Positions 35,007-44,356 of a stretch of DNA of 64,000 nt are shown here, one piece after another. The position numbers and the translations under genes are program-made. The DNA is from Planctomycetota bacterium. GTDB taxonomy: Bacteria; Planctomycetota; Phycisphaerae; UBA1845; PWPN01. Position 1 is the stretch's first letter, and each line of letters opens with the position of its first letter. The notes below the pieces were generated by a model. It was given only the letters and a program-made list of their open reading frames with translations, was not told where the DNA came from and made no database searches. The DNA lies in the NCBI GenBank assembly GCA_029550525.1, contig JAKPHF010000049.1, positions 62,001 to 126,000 on the forward strand. The letters are read 5' to 3'.

Positions 35007-35654
35007 CTACTTCACCAGGGTGAACGGTGTGCCATTCAACATCAGATTACGAAACTCAATTTCACCGGACCCTTTGCTGATGCCGGACCCAATGCCAGTC
35101 TGCTGCAGGAAGCGGAGGCCATCCTTGACGAACTCGATCAACGCATCACCTCCCGTCTTCCCGTTATACTCGCAGGCTGCATCCAGGTCCCATACCTGAA
35201 CGCCGATGCGAAGTGAAAACTCCGAGCCGGCGACGACCCGCTCAATTTTGCGTGGGTGCATGGCTGTGCCTGTCTTCCGATCGATCACGTTTTCCGACTT
35301 CAGCTCCGTCTCACCACCGCTAACGCAGGCGGCATCACGAACGACGATACGAGTGGGACCAAGATCGTGACGTGCTTGCTTGTGCGGGCCAAAAACTCGG
35401 CAAACAAGGCACTCCTTGCATCCGCACGGCTCGTTATTGTCCTTCCCACCGAACTTGCCGCGCCATTGTTCTAGCTCCGATCGCATTTTCCCCTTGATTG
35501 AAGACCCGGGGATGTAAGGCCGCAGTGTTACCGGATGCTTGACGCAGGTGAGGTCGGTCCCGCCGATCTGCAATAGTTCATCGCTGCCACCTACGCGGAG
35601 ACCACTCAAGCAATGAATGGTACCTGTAATTTCATGGTAGCCGGTTTTTTTCAT
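35007..35654 (-). CDS. csm3: Csm3 (Cas7-group RAMP), target-RNA cleaving backbone subunit
   Basis: 215 residues, the usual Csm3 length. Features are the N-terminal LRVGGSDELLQIGGTDL, in which D34 matches the catalytic Asp of Csm3 target-RNA cleavage, then PYIPGSSIKGKMRSELE (48-62), a Cys cluster CGCKECLVC (77-85), typical zinc-binding in Csm3, and the C-terminal Gly-rich loop GIGSGISKGSGEIEF. It binds crRNA as a helical backbone, each copy cutting target RNA. Only one Cas7-type gene is present. It begins 1 base after the csm2 stop and is translationally coupled. Confidence 0.9.
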   Translation of the reverse strand: MKKTGYHEITGTIHCLSGLRVGGSDELLQIGGTDLTCVKHPVTLRPYIPGSSIKGKMRSELEQWRGKFGGKDNNEPCGCKECLVCRVFGPHKQARHDLGPTRIVVRDAACVSGGETELKSENVIDRKTGTAMHPRKIERVVAGSEFSLRIGVQVWDLDAACEYNGKTGGDALIEFVKDGLRFLQQTGIGSGISKGSGEIEFRNLMLNGTPFTLVK

Positions 35655-35655
35655 G

Positions 35656-36105
35656 TCAGTTCCTCTCGCGATCCTGGAAGAAACGGTTTCCGAAGCCGAT
35701 TAGCGCTTCAAAGTGCGGAAGGAATCCTTTGAGGAAGTCCTTCTCAGTCTTGACGGCGGCGACATTTCTCTCGATGAAATCGTGAAAAAGGGCAGGAATC
35801 CTCTTCGGCGACTTGGCGGCAGCATCAGCGGCAGCGGCGTCGAGATAGAGAAAGCTTGCCTGCTCAGCAGCCCAGCTAGAACTCTTGGCTCGAATCCTCG
35901 CCTCGATAGCCCGACAATGCTGGAGAAAGCGTTGGATCTGGTACATCGTGAGCCGCGGCTGTGCCCGACCCATTGCTTTTGCCAGCGGTCCGATGCGTGC
36001 ACGAGCAACAAGCTCAATGCGGAGGTTGCCGTCGTCATCGAAATATCCGCCTTGTAGGTAGTTCGGCCACAGTTGGTCGAGAGTGTGTCTATCTTGATAT
36101 GCCAC
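35656..36105 (-). CDS. csm2: Csm2 (Cas11-group small subunit)
   Basis: 149 residues, mostly helical, basic in the middle. MTYQIQRF-type signature occurs as MYQIQRFLQHCRAIEAR, followed by FHDFIERNVAAVKTEKDF and FLPHFEALIGFGNRFF, matching the Csm2 C-terminal pattern. Csm2 lines the target-RNA channel of type III-A complexes. The start is a GTG at 36105, two bases after the cas10 stop, with GAGGAGGAC inside the end of cas10 as the ribosome site. Presence of csm2 marks the operon as III-A (Csm) rather than III-B. Confidence 0.85.
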   Translation of the reverse strand: MAYQDRHTLDQLWPNYLQGGYFDDDGNLRIELVARARIGPLAKAMGRAQPRLTMYQIQRFLQHCRAIEARIRAKSSSWAAEQASFLYLDAAAADAAAKSPKRIPALFHDFIERNVAAVKTEKDFLKGFLPHFEALIGFGNRFFQDRERN

Positions 36106-36107
36106 GT

Positions 36108-37685
36108 TCAGTCCTCCTCATCACGCTTCCGCGTGGCTGTTAGCGCATAGCGGACAATTGCTGGCAGATAGCGGACATGAAATTGCTCCCTGTCGTCGAA
36201 GTCGTTAACCAACTGGTTCGCCCAGTGTCGTGAAGGGGTTCCCTGTTTCCAGTTGCGGTCTACGTGGTAAGCTAGGTGTGCAGTCGCGAGCGGGTCGGGT
36301 TCGTCACCGTGCCGAGTCATCGCTAACGCCAGCAAGGTGTGGAGCCAGCCGCGTTCAATAGCCCCGGATTCCACCCACCCGGCCAGTTTCTTGGCTTGAT
36401 CGATTATCTGTTCGTGGTTCTTCCACGGCCAAATCTGTCCAAGGGCCGCTAGCCGATCCTTGCCGGCTTTCTTCGTTTCGTTCAGGAGTGATTCAGCTCG
36501 TTCTACGGCAGGCTTGATCGGGCGTTTGGGCTTTATCAGTTCCAGGCTGGCGCTGAGCGTCAGCCCGAGATCGCTGAACTCTTCAGCGAACCATTGTCGT
36601 ACGGTGCCGGCAAAATCGACCATGATGTCCCAAGGGCCGATCATGACCAGGTCGTCGCCTCCGGCGAAGACAGTGTAGATTGAATGCCATCGCTCAGAAG
36701 GGATGGAGAGTTCTCGACGCAGACGGCCAGCGAAGAACGCGTCAAGCCGGTCGCTCAGGGCACGCATTGCATCGAGGCCGTTGCTGTTCAGCAGTCGATC
36801 AAAGCAGACACCGAGGGAGTCCGCGTCGGCCTTGAGAACGGCCAGCAGCGCTGCGCCTTGGCTGTGGGCATCGGCAAGCTCCGTGAACCAGACCGGTTGG
36901 CCTTCGTCATTCACTGGTACGTGAGCCATCAACCGGCGCTGCATGAAACGGTCTCGATGGCACCATGAGGGACACTTTTCCGGCTCCCGGAGGTTCGCTA
37001 CCGCCAGCGTTCCGGGGGTGACGGTCACGGAATCGCTAGTCACGACGTCTATGCCCAGGCCGAGCATTTCCAGGTCTGCTCCGGTTGGTACGTCTCGGAT
37101 CACCAACCAGCGAGCACGGGGCAATAGCCTGCCGAGTTCTCTTGTCTTGTTGCAAGCATCACATACCAGACGCCGTATGCCATCCGGATCGACCTCTTCT
37201 GTGCTCGCCGGTGCGTGATGACACAGACTGCAAGGTGTGTCCAGCGGATCGAGAATCAACCGGGAATCTGCCCAGCTTGCTCCTGCAGGAGGTGCCCACG
37301 GTCTGGCCTTCCGTTGCTGCAGTTCAGACTGGGCAGCCCGATAGGCTGCTTCGTCTGATTCGGCTGCATCAGCCCAGGCCAGCGTCAGCCGAAGCTCGCC
37401 ACGGGTGGTGCGAAGCAACCAGTTGTTGATGGCTTGCTGTTCCTTTGTCAGGATGCCGTCCCGCAAGCCCGTGCCGGGACCGCGGAGGGTGAACTTACCG
37501 GCGCCGCAAAGGAGCACGGTCTCTGGCAACCAGCCGAGTGCTCGGCGAACGCGCAGAGCCGCCGTCTCGGCGAGCAATTGTACGAAGAATGAGCGTGCCC
37601 TTAGGCGCCGCGCTTGGCCACCCCCGGTCTCGGCAATGTCGAAGACGTAGTTTTGAATACCCGAGATGTCGCCGATAACGATCAT
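36108..37685 (-). CDS. cas10: Cas10 (Csm1-like) without the N-terminal HD nuclease domain
   Basis: 525 residues versus about 750-850 in standard Csm1. It starts directly in the first palm domain (GDISGIQNYVFDIAE, residues 5-19), so the HD DNase domain is absent. A zinc-binding module with CSLC (152-155) and CDAC (175-178) follows, then the second palm domain: VLKADADSLG (283-292) and the intact cyclase motif GGDD (342-345). It should therefore make cyclic oligoadenylate on target-RNA binding but not cut DNA. The ATG at 37685 sits behind GGGGA; a TTG one codon upstream also fits. No HD-domain frame is visible upstream. It is first in the minus-strand operon cas10-csm2-csm3-csm4-CARF-csx15. Confidence 0.92.
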   Translation of the reverse strand: MIVIGDISGIQNYVFDIAETGGGQARRLRARSFFVQLLAETAALRVRRALGWLPETVLLCGAGKFTLRGPGTGLRDGILTKEQQAINNWLLRTTRGELRLTLAWADAAESDEAAYRAAQSELQQRKARPWAPPAGASWADSRLILDPLDTPCSLCHHAPASTEEVDPDGIRRLVCDACNKTRELGRLLPRARWLVIRDVPTGADLEMLGLGIDVVTSDSVTVTPGTLAVANLREPEKCPSWCHRDRFMQRRLMAHVPVNDEGQPVWFTELADAHSQGAALLAVLKADADSLGVCFDRLLNSNGLDAMRALSDRLDAFFAGRLRRELSIPSERWHSIYTVFAGGDDLVMIGPWDIMVDFAGTVRQWFAEEFSDLGLTLSASLELIKPKRPIKPAVERAESLLNETKKAGKDRLAALGQIWPWKNHEQIIDQAKKLAGWVESGAIERGWLHTLLALAMTRHGDEPDPLATAHLAYHVDRNWKQGTPSRHWANQLVNDFDDREQFHVRYLPAIVRYALTATRKRDEED

Positions 37686-38304
37686 CAACAGTCCCCGTGT
37701 TCACTTGATTGGACTTCTAGCAGAATTGCACACGTTCGAAGTGTCTATTGGCATAATCTGCACCTCTTGGAATTCCAGCCCTTCCTAGGGGGCCGTCCAT
37801 CACCCGGGTTCTTACAAAGAACATGCCAACCCGCAGATTGCGTGGCTAGCGTGACTGCACAACGAAAGGTCGGAAAAAATGGTACTCTCTGTTACTGCCT
37901 AGGCCGCTTTCTGTCAAGCGTCGGTGACTGCGTTTGCGCGGACGCCGGTCACGTCCCTCCGCAGTGCCACTCACACGCTCTGCACTGTCACGCAGAACGG
38001 CTGTGGAATTTGCGCATCATAACTGACGCCAGCGGATTCGCGGGAAGGCAACGAATTGACGATCCAGGCGGTTGGAGATGGCGACCGGAAGGCCAGTCGA
38101 GCAATGATTCACACTCAGGGACGACCCAGTCGTGGTCGAAAAGCGTTGGGGGGCGAATTCAACTTCCGGGGCTTCTGCAGTGGCGTAAAGCGGCACGGCG
38201 GGCAACTCGCTGTGACAAAACGGCTTGCGTTCCTCTCAGCTGTGCTATAGTTCAAAGGATCGTGATGGTCCGTCCGACGATGGTGGTCTCTCAGGTTGGC
38301 GGGA
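37686..38304. other. Divergent intergenic region between cas10 and the SGNH hydrolase gene
   Basis: 619 bases with no credible gene on either strand and less GC bias than the rest. It must carry the promoter of the CRISPR operon. I looked for 25-37-base direct repeats with regular spacing and saw none, so no CRISPR array lies here. Confidence 0.6.
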
Positions 38305-39060
38305 ATGCTTCGATCGGTATGGGGATTCGTGGTTTTCGCGTTGATGCTTCTGGCCGGTTGCGAGAGCGTGCGGATTCCCGATCCCGACGTGCGATACGTG
38401 GCATTCGGCGACTCATCCACGGCCGGGCCGACGGACACCGATTACCCGGATGTGCTGGTCGACCTGCTGCAGATCCCCGCGGCGGAAATGGCCAAGGAAG
38501 GGCGCGGGGGTGAGGCGACGGCTGAAGGGCTCGAACGGCTGAAGCAGTTCATCTCCGACGGCATCTTCCCCAACGCTCACACGCTGCTGTACTGGGAGGG
38601 CGGCGGCGACGTCGTCACGTTTCTTCGCCGCGTCGATCCGCTCCTGATCCACTCGCCGAGCAGCCCCGACTATCCTTTCAGGACCGGCCTGACGCGAACA
38701 CTCGATGAAGCCCAGTCCAACATCGAAGCGGCCATCGCGGCCGGACAGAACGCCGGCTGGAGTGTCTATGTCGCGACGTACCCGCTTCGGCCGACCGTCC
38801 CCTTGCCTTGCGATGCGCTGCCGGTGCCGGTGATGCTGCCGGGCCAAGTGACCATCGCCAACGCTTACACGGAGTTGATCAACGAACGAATCCGCCTGGC
38901 CGCGGTGAATACCGGGGCGGTTCTGGTGGACGTGGCGGCTGACGATGGACTGAAAGGGCGGCTGGGCACGTTTGTGGACTGCAATCACCTCGGCGAGTCA
39001 GGCAATGCCGTTGCTGCTGAAGTGTTCGCCGCTGCGCTAGCAGGCGTCAGAACAGAGTGA
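38305..39060 (+). CDS. SGNH/GDSL-type hydrolase lipoprotein
   Basis: 251 residues. The leader FVVFALMLLAGCES has a standard lipobox (LLAGC), so the protein is anchored by lipid at the membrane. Block I is VAFGDSSTAG, with the nucleophile Ser; block V's Asp/His pair appears as VDCNHLGESGN near the end. It is expected to be an esterase or acyl hydrolase acting on a periplasmic substrate. ATG 38305 is preferred over TTG 38296. It is divergent from the CRISPR operon and not obviously linked to it. Confidence 0.82.
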   Translation: MLRSVWGFVVFALMLLAGCESVRIPDPDVRYVAFGDSSTAGPTDTDYPDVLVDLLQIPAAEMAKEGRGGEATAEGLERLKQFISDGIFPNAHTLLYWEGGGDVVTFLRRVDPLLIHSPSSPDYPFRTGLTRTLDEAQSNIEAAIAAGQNAGWSVYVATYPLRPTVPLPCDALPVPVMLPGQVTIANAYTELINERIRLAAVNTGAVLVDVAADDGLKGRLGTFVDCNHLGESGNAVAAEVFAAALAGVRTE

Positions 39061-39093
39061 CGATTAGCGTACACTTCCGGCGTAGAGGGTGTG

Positions 39094-39139
39094 AGCTATG
39101 AGCCGTGGGCTATGAGCCAGGCGTCCGGCTGATAGCGGA
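39094..39139 (+). repeat. Dispersed repeat (GGCTATGAGCTGTGGGC family), copy 2
   Basis: AGCTATGAGCCGTGGGCTAT followed by GAGCCAGGCGTCCGGCTGAT; aligns with 31945-31989. Confidence 0.65.
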
Positions 39140-39372
39140 GAGTTGGCAGCCGACAGCGCTCTTCCTGGCAAGTCGAGTCTTTATTCATCGGATGATGCCC
39201 TCAGTTGTCATCTTCCTTGTGCCTAGCGTTGTTGCCGACTGCGAATCCGCGATCTGACAAGTGAACGCCGTTCACCGGTATCCTTGCGCGCTTGAAGTGG
39301 GCGCCACGCATCATCTTCCGCCGGTCGACTGAGGGCCGGCAGAATAATCTTTAAATTTCATGGATTTTTTTG

Positions 39373-39401
39373 TTGCTTTTTTCGCCGGGGCGTGCCATAT
39401 A
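39373..39401 (+). promoter_or_regulatory. Candidate promoter
   Basis: TTGCTT, 17-base spacer, CATATA, set in an unusually AT-rich patch in the gap before the muramidase gene. Weak but well spaced. Confidence 0.3.
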
Positions 39402-39805
39402 TGCTCGCAGGTTGACGCATTGATGGCCGTTTGGCCGACAAGATCATGCGTCGTGTTGTCTACGCCCAGGCCGCACCCTTGGCGAGGGTGCGGTCCGTGA
39501 ACCCATTTCCGACAGGAGACACAGAACCTATCGATCGATGATTCCGCGCGCACACGTTAGGACATCGGCCTTTCAGTTGGAGCGGTAGCGCTGTCTGCGT
39601 TTCCAAGTGTTGCACAGGACGGCCAGGCTCGCACGAGAGGGCGAGGGTTCTTGTGCGCGCCATAGTTCCACAATTCGAGGCCGGCTGCCACGTTTACTGC
39701 ACTGTGGTGCAGTGAGCTGTTGTACGCCCGCGGTGGAGCGGGAACGGCCAGGTCTGGCTTTGTCCTGCGCGGATTGCAGCGTCCGCGGGGACGGGGAGGT
39801 TTTTC

Positions 39806-42154
39806 ATGCGTCGTTTGATCGCACTCATCGGTATCAACGCCTCGTTGATCTCCATGCAGACGGGCTTGGCGCAGCGGCCCTACGGGATCGACGTATCCCA
39901 TTGGAACGGCGACATCACGCCTTCGCAGTGGAACCAGATCTACAACGCGGGTTACATCTTCTGTTTCGCCAAGGCCACCGAAGGCGTCAACTTCACCGAT
40001 AGCGAGATGGCCGACAACATGGCCCGCGGTGCCGCCGCCGGCTTGTACATGGGCTGCTATCACTTCGCCCGGCCCACGTGGAATTCAGCCGTCAGCGAGG
40101 CCCAGTATTTCGTGAGCGTGGCCGGAAACTACATGACCGCCGGCTACCTGCGTCCCGTCCTCGACCTGGAAGACGGATCAAGCCTGGGGGCCACCGCATT
40201 GTCCAACTGGGCCAACGCTTTCATCAACGAGGTGGTTCGGCTCACCGGCGTCGAGCCCATCATCTACACCAACACGAACTATGCCACGTACTATCTCAAC
40301 TCGACCGTGGCCAACCGTACGCTGTGGATTGCCCAGTATTTCACCAACCCTAACCCGCAGGCGCAGAATCCCAGCATCGGTGTGTTCAACAATTGGGTCT
40401 TCTGGCAGTACTCGGATGACGGGCAGGTTCCCGGCCTGAGCGGCAACGACACGGACGTCAACGTGCACAACGGCACCACGCTGAGCCTGCCCGACTACGT
40501 CATCGGCGGCGGCTCGCCTGTCACGACCTACATTTGCGAGAGTCGGTCCGGCGGGTTTAACTACAACAAATACTCGGAGACCGGAACGTGGTCCAACGGC
40601 ACGTCCAAGAGCACGGCCCCGGGCGTCACCACCGGCATCGGCCATCGCTGGTGCGTGCTGGACGGCACGGCCAAAACCGCCGTTTTCCGGTTCACGCCCG
40701 CCACCAGCGGCAACTGGCAGGTGTTCACTACCAACTGCACCACCAGCAACAGCGGCAACCCCATGATCCATCGGATTACCCATGCCGGCGGCACGACCAG
40801 TGTCGGCGTGTGCCAGAACACGACCTGCAACCCGAATGCGGTCAACACCTGGTACTCACTGGGCACGTATACGCTCAATGCAGGCACGGAATACAGCGTC
40901 ACGCTCGACGGCTCGACCGGCGGCGGATCGGGACCGAGCGGCAATGCGGGTCGATCCGATGCGGTCAAGTGGACGTACGTCGGACCCGTCGGGCCGACCA
41001 TCACGGCGCAGCCGGTCGCCCGTAACATCTGCCCGGGCACGACCACCACGTTCAGCGTGACCGCCAGCGGCTCGGGCACGCTGAGTTACCAGTGGCAGAA
41101 GAACCAGGTGAATCTGACCAACGGCGGGCACTACTCAGGCGTGACCACGGCCACGCTCACCGTCTCCAACGCCGACAGCGGCGACGTGGCCAACTACCGC
41201 TGCAATGTGACCGACGTCAACGGCACCACGCCGTCGAATGAAGCCGCGCTGACACTCAAGGCGTCCACCGCCATCACGACGCACCCGACCAACAAGAGCG
41301 TGGCCGCCGGCGGCAGCACCACGTTCACCGTCGCTGCGACCGGCGCGGGCACGCTTGCGTATCAGTGGCAGAAGAATGGCGCGAACTTGAGCAACGGCGG
41401 CCATTACTCCGGCGTGACCACCGCGACGCTGACCATCTCCAATGCCGATAGCAGCGACGCCGCTACGTACCGCTGCGTGGTCACCGGCGATTGCGGATCA
41501 GCCACTTCCAACGGGGCCACGCTGACCATCACCGGTGGCGTGACAGTGCTCATCGACGACACGTTCGACGCCTACGCGGCTCAGTCGAACTTCACCGCCG
41601 TTTGGCCCGTCTCGGTATCGCCGGGCGGCACGCTCTCGACGGCCGCGTACTACAGTTCGCCCAAGTCCATCAGTATCGGCACCGGAGCCGCTCGCAACTA
41701 TCGCAACTTCACCGCCACAACGGCGACCGACGCCATGCCCATCGTCTGGACCTACCGGCTCTACGACAGCAACACCACGGCTCTGGACCGCCAGTGGTGC
41801 GAACTGCTCGACGCGGCGCCGAGCGTCACGCAGCTCGTGGCCATGGGCAAGTCGAACACCACCGAGGCCATGCGGACGTACTATGCCGCCCGCGTCGCCT
41901 ACCCGCCGGGGCCCGGCTGGATCGTGCTGAACGATCCCGGCGCTCCGGTCCGTAGCGTCGGCTGGCACGAGATGAAAGCGGTGATCAAGGGCACGACCAT
42001 CGACTTCTACGTGGACGGCGTGCTGGCCAAGGCCAACGTGCCCTATTCGAGCAGCCAGGGCCTGTTCAGCTTCGATCAGGCCCGCCTCGGCTCGGGTTAC
42101 AGCTCGACCAGCGCTGCGTACTACGACAACTACCGAGTCCAGCAGGGGCAGTAG
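39806..42154 (+). CDS. Secreted GH25 muramidase with golvesin-like, Ig-like and LamG-like domains
   Basis: 782 residues. After a short signal (ending GLAQ), residues 24-230 are a GH25 lysozyme domain: YGIDVSHWNGD (D29), AKATEG, CYHFARP, and VLDLEDG with catalytic E122. Residues about 235-395 resemble a golvesin-type beta domain (FRFTPATSGNWQVFTTNC). Two Ig-like domains (about 398-575) share the pattern YQWQKN...NGGHYSGVTTATLT...NADS. The last 200 residues are a LamG-like sandwich. It should cut the muramic acid-GlcNAc bond of peptidoglycan outside the cell or during growth. GGGAGG precedes the ATG. It stands alone after a 745-base gap. Confidence 0.9.
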   Translation: MRRLIALIGINASLISMQTGLAQRPYGIDVSHWNGDITPSQWNQIYNAGYIFCFAKATEGVNFTDSEMADNMARGAAAGLYMGCYHFARPTWNSAVSEAQYFVSVAGNYMTAGYLRPVLDLEDGSSLGATALSNWANAFINEVVRLTGVEPIIYTNTNYATYYLNSTVANRTLWIAQYFTNPNPQAQNPSIGVFNNWVFWQYSDDGQVPGLSGNDTDVNVHNGTTLSLPDYVIGGGSPVTTYICESRSGGFNYNKYSETGTWSNGTSKSTAPGVTTGIGHRWCVLDGTAKTAVFRFTPATSGNWQVFTTNCTTSNSGNPMIHRITHAGGTTSVGVCQNTTCNPNAVNTWYSLGTYTLNAGTEYSVTLDGSTGGGSGPSGNAGRSDAVKWTYVGPVGPTITAQPVARNICPGTTTTFSVTASGSGTLSYQWQKNQVNLTNGGHYSGVTTATLTVSNADSGDVANYRCNVTDVNGTTPSNEAALTLKASTAITTHPTNKSVAAGGSTTFTVAATGAGTLAYQWQKNGANLSNGGHYSGVTTATLTISNADSSDAATYRCVVTGDCGSATSNGATLTITGGVTVLIDDTFDAYAAQSNFTAVWPVSVSPGGTLSTAAYYSSPKSISIGTGAARNYRNFTATTATDAMPIVWTYRLYDSNTTALDRQWCELLDAAPSVTQLVAMGKSNTTEAMRTYYAARVAYPPGPGWIVLNDPGAPVRSVGWHEMKAVIKGTTIDFYVDGVLAKANVPYSSSQGLFSFDQARLGSGYSSTSAAYYDNYRVQQGQ

Positions 42155-42635
42155 GTCGCGACGTATGTGCTGTTCGTGCGGTGATTCGCGCGGACGGCGG
42201 CGTCCGGGGCTGGGACTGGGGGCTAGGGGCTGGCGAAGAGTCTCGGCTGACTCAGTTTCCTGCGGACGGTCTTGGGAGGCGGGCACCTTGCCCGCCTCCG
42301 ATCGTTCGTGCCTGTCATCGTGTACGATTCGAGCGCGTTCGCGTTCAGCGTAGATTCTCGCCACGCTGTGGTGCAGCCATCTTGCCTGCGCGTGCACGCA
42401 GGAAGCGTGCACCACAGGAAGCGGGCCAAGCCTGATCAAGACGAGGCGGGGTAAGATGCCCGCTCCCCGTCCTTGCCGTGTGTAGCCGGCCTCGCGGCGG
42501 GCTCGATCCGCCCCAGTCGCGGATACCACCATGGCGTCCGCTCGCTCTTGGTACGCGCTTTCCCGGTCGGTATAATGCACAATTCTTTGTTTCGTAAGCG
42601 ATTCTGAGCACTGCCAGAAAGGACTGAACAGGACC
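42155..42635. other. Intergenic region with hairpin and dispersed repeat
   Basis: 481 bases between the muramidase and glyQS. It holds the hairpin GGAGGCGGGCA/TGCCCGCCTCC at 42275-42299 (no T run; same core as the terminator after glyQS) and the dispersed repeat at 42367-42418. No gene seen. Confidence 0.55.
42367..42418 (+). repeat. Dispersed repeat, GTGGTGCAG...GCACCACA family (best copy)
   Basis: Begins TGTGGTGCAGCCATCTTGCC and ends AAGCGTGCACCACA; the two ends are inverted (TGTGGTGCA/TGCACCACA), so the unit can form a long hairpin. Matches 26599-26650. Confidence 0.7.
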
Positions 42636-44318
42636 ATGGCCACTCCGACCGGCAACGTGATGGACAAGATTGTCGCCCTCTGCAAGCGGCGAGGCTTCAT
42701 TTTCCAGAGCTCGGAGATTTACGGCGGAATCAACGGCTTCTGGGACTACGGCCCGCTTGGCGTGGAGCTCAAGCGCAACATTAAGGACGCCTGGTGGCAC
42801 GACATGGTCCATCACAACCCGCTCGGTCCCGACGGCCAGGAGTTCTCCATGGTCGGTCTGGACGCCGCCATCATCATGCACCCGCAGGTGTGGAAGGTCT
42901 CGGGCCACTTCGACCTGTTCGCCGACAAGATGCAGACCTGCCGTCAGTGCAAGAAGCTTTTCCGAGCCGACCACGTGCCGGAGATTCTCCAGGAGAGCGA
43001 CTGGACGCGGGCGCTGGCCGAGGCGCTGTCCGGCGAACCGGCCGGGCTCGTGACCTATGACGCGGCCGCCATCCAGAAGTGGGTGACAGGCAAGGGCAAG
43101 AAGCAGGCCCCCGGACTGGCCGCAGTGCGCAATCCGCAGGCGGTGCTGGGCCGGCTGGCCGAAGAGATGTCGTCGCGGCCCTGTCAGTCGCTGGACATGC
43201 CCACGCTCCTGCAGTACCTGGCCGCAGACCCTGCGGCGCCGGGCGGGCTGCAGTTGCCTTGTCCGAATTGCGGCGGCGACCTGACCGAGCCGCGCGATTT
43301 CAACCTGATGTTCGAGACCTACACCGGCGCGCTGCAGACTGACGAAAATAAGGCGTTCCTGCGGCCCGAGACCGCTCAGGGCATCTTCGTGAACTTCAAG
43401 AACGTGCTCGACTCGTGCCGCGTGAAGATCCCCTTCGGCATCGCCCAGATCGGCAAGAGCTTCCGCAACGAAATCACGCCGCGCAACTTCACGTTCCGCT
43501 CGCGTGAGTTCGAGCAGATGGAGATCGAGTTCTTCTGCCATCCGAGCGAATCGAACAAGTGGTACGAGTACTGGCGCGACACGCGCCTCCGCTGGTACAC
43601 GAACCTCGGGCTGCGGAGCGAGAAGCTGCGGCTCCGCGAACACGACAAGGACGAGCTGAGCCACTACTCGTGCGGTACGAGCGATATCGAGTATGCGTTC
43701 CCGTTCCTGAACGAGGGCGACTTCGGCGAGCTCGAAGGCGTGGCTCATCGCGGCGACTTCGACCTCCGCAGCCACATGGAAGGCAAGCTGGTGTCCAAGG
43801 ACGGTAAACTCGTCGTGGATACCAACGCCGACGGCAAGCCCAGATGGAAAGGCAGCGGCAAGGACCTGACCTACTTCGACGACGAGCGCAAGGAGCGGTT
43901 CGTGCCGCACGTGATCGAGCCGTCGGCCGGAGCCGACCGCGGCACGCTGGCGTTCATCTGCGAGGCATACACGGTGGACGAGTCACGGCCCAGCCCGGAA
44001 CTGATGAAGTTCCACCCGCGGCTGGCGCCGATCAAGGCGGCGGTCTTCCCGCTGGTCAACAAGGACGGCCTGCCCGAGATCGCCGAGCCCGTCTACCGGG
44101 CCATCCGCGAGCGTTGGCCCGCCCAATACGACGCCAAGGCCAGCATCGGCAAGCGGTACGCCCGCATGGACGAAGCCGGCACGCCGTACTGCTTTACCAT
44201 CGACGGCCAAACCAAGGAGGACGGCACGGTTACCGTCCGCGACCGCGACACCGGTGCTCAGGAGCGCATTGACAAGAGCCGCGTCATTGAGTACCTGGAA
44301 GAGAAGCTGTGGCGGTGA
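42636..44318 (+). CDS. glyQS: Glycyl-tRNA synthetase, single-chain dimeric type
   Basis: 560 residues. It charges tRNA-Gly in the cytoplasm. This is the alpha2-type class II enzyme rather than the alpha2-beta2 type. N-terminal motif: GFIFQSSEIYGGINGFWDYG and GPLGVELKRN; class II motif 2 in FGIAQIGKSFRNEITPRNFT; motif 3 region GVAHRGDFDLRSH and, near the end, the anticodon-binding domain (KAAVFPLVNKDGLPEIA, KRYARMDEAGTPYC). A zinc-type Cys pair TCRQCKK lies near residue 100. AGAAAGGA precedes the ATG. Essential housekeeping gene. Confidence 0.96.
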   Translation: MATPTGNVMDKIVALCKRRGFIFQSSEIYGGINGFWDYGPLGVELKRNIKDAWWHDMVHHNPLGPDGQEFSMVGLDAAIIMHPQVWKVSGHFDLFADKMQTCRQCKKLFRADHVPEILQESDWTRALAEALSGEPAGLVTYDAAAIQKWVTGKGKKQAPGLAAVRNPQAVLGRLAEEMSSRPCQSLDMPTLLQYLAADPAAPGGLQLPCPNCGGDLTEPRDFNLMFETYTGALQTDENKAFLRPETAQGIFVNFKNVLDSCRVKIPFGIAQIGKSFRNEITPRNFTFRSREFEQMEIEFFCHPSESNKWYEYWRDTRLRWYTNLGLRSEKLRLREHDKDELSHYSCGTSDIEYAFPFLNEGDFGELEGVAHRGDFDLRSHMEGKLVSKDGKLVVDTNADGKPRWKGSGKDLTYFDDERKERFVPHVIEPSAGADRGTLAFICEAYTVDESRPSPELMKFHPRLAPIKAAVFPLVNKDGLPEIAEPVYRAIRERWPAQYDAKASIGKRYARMDEAGTPYCFTIDGQTKEDGTVTVRDRDTGAQERIDKSRVIEYLEEKLWR

Positions 44319-44356
44319 GAAGAAGCTTTGAGCTCTGAGCCGATCAGCGAGCCGGG

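Larger units (their letters stand above)
39061..39805. other. Long intergenic region upstream of the GH25 muramidase
   Basis: 745 bases without a gene. It contains a dispersed repeat (39094-39139), a T-rich stretch and candidate promoter near 39373-39401, a 9-bp hairpin CCGCACCCT/AGGGTGCGG at 39471-39493, and a TGTGGTGCAG half-repeat at 39713-39722. The roughly 400-base untranslated leader that this would give is long but no known riboswitch was recognised. Confidence 0.5.

Noticed and set aside
37686..38304. Possible CRISPR array upstream of cas10
   Set aside because: No direct repeats of 25-37 bases with regular spacing were found on reading.
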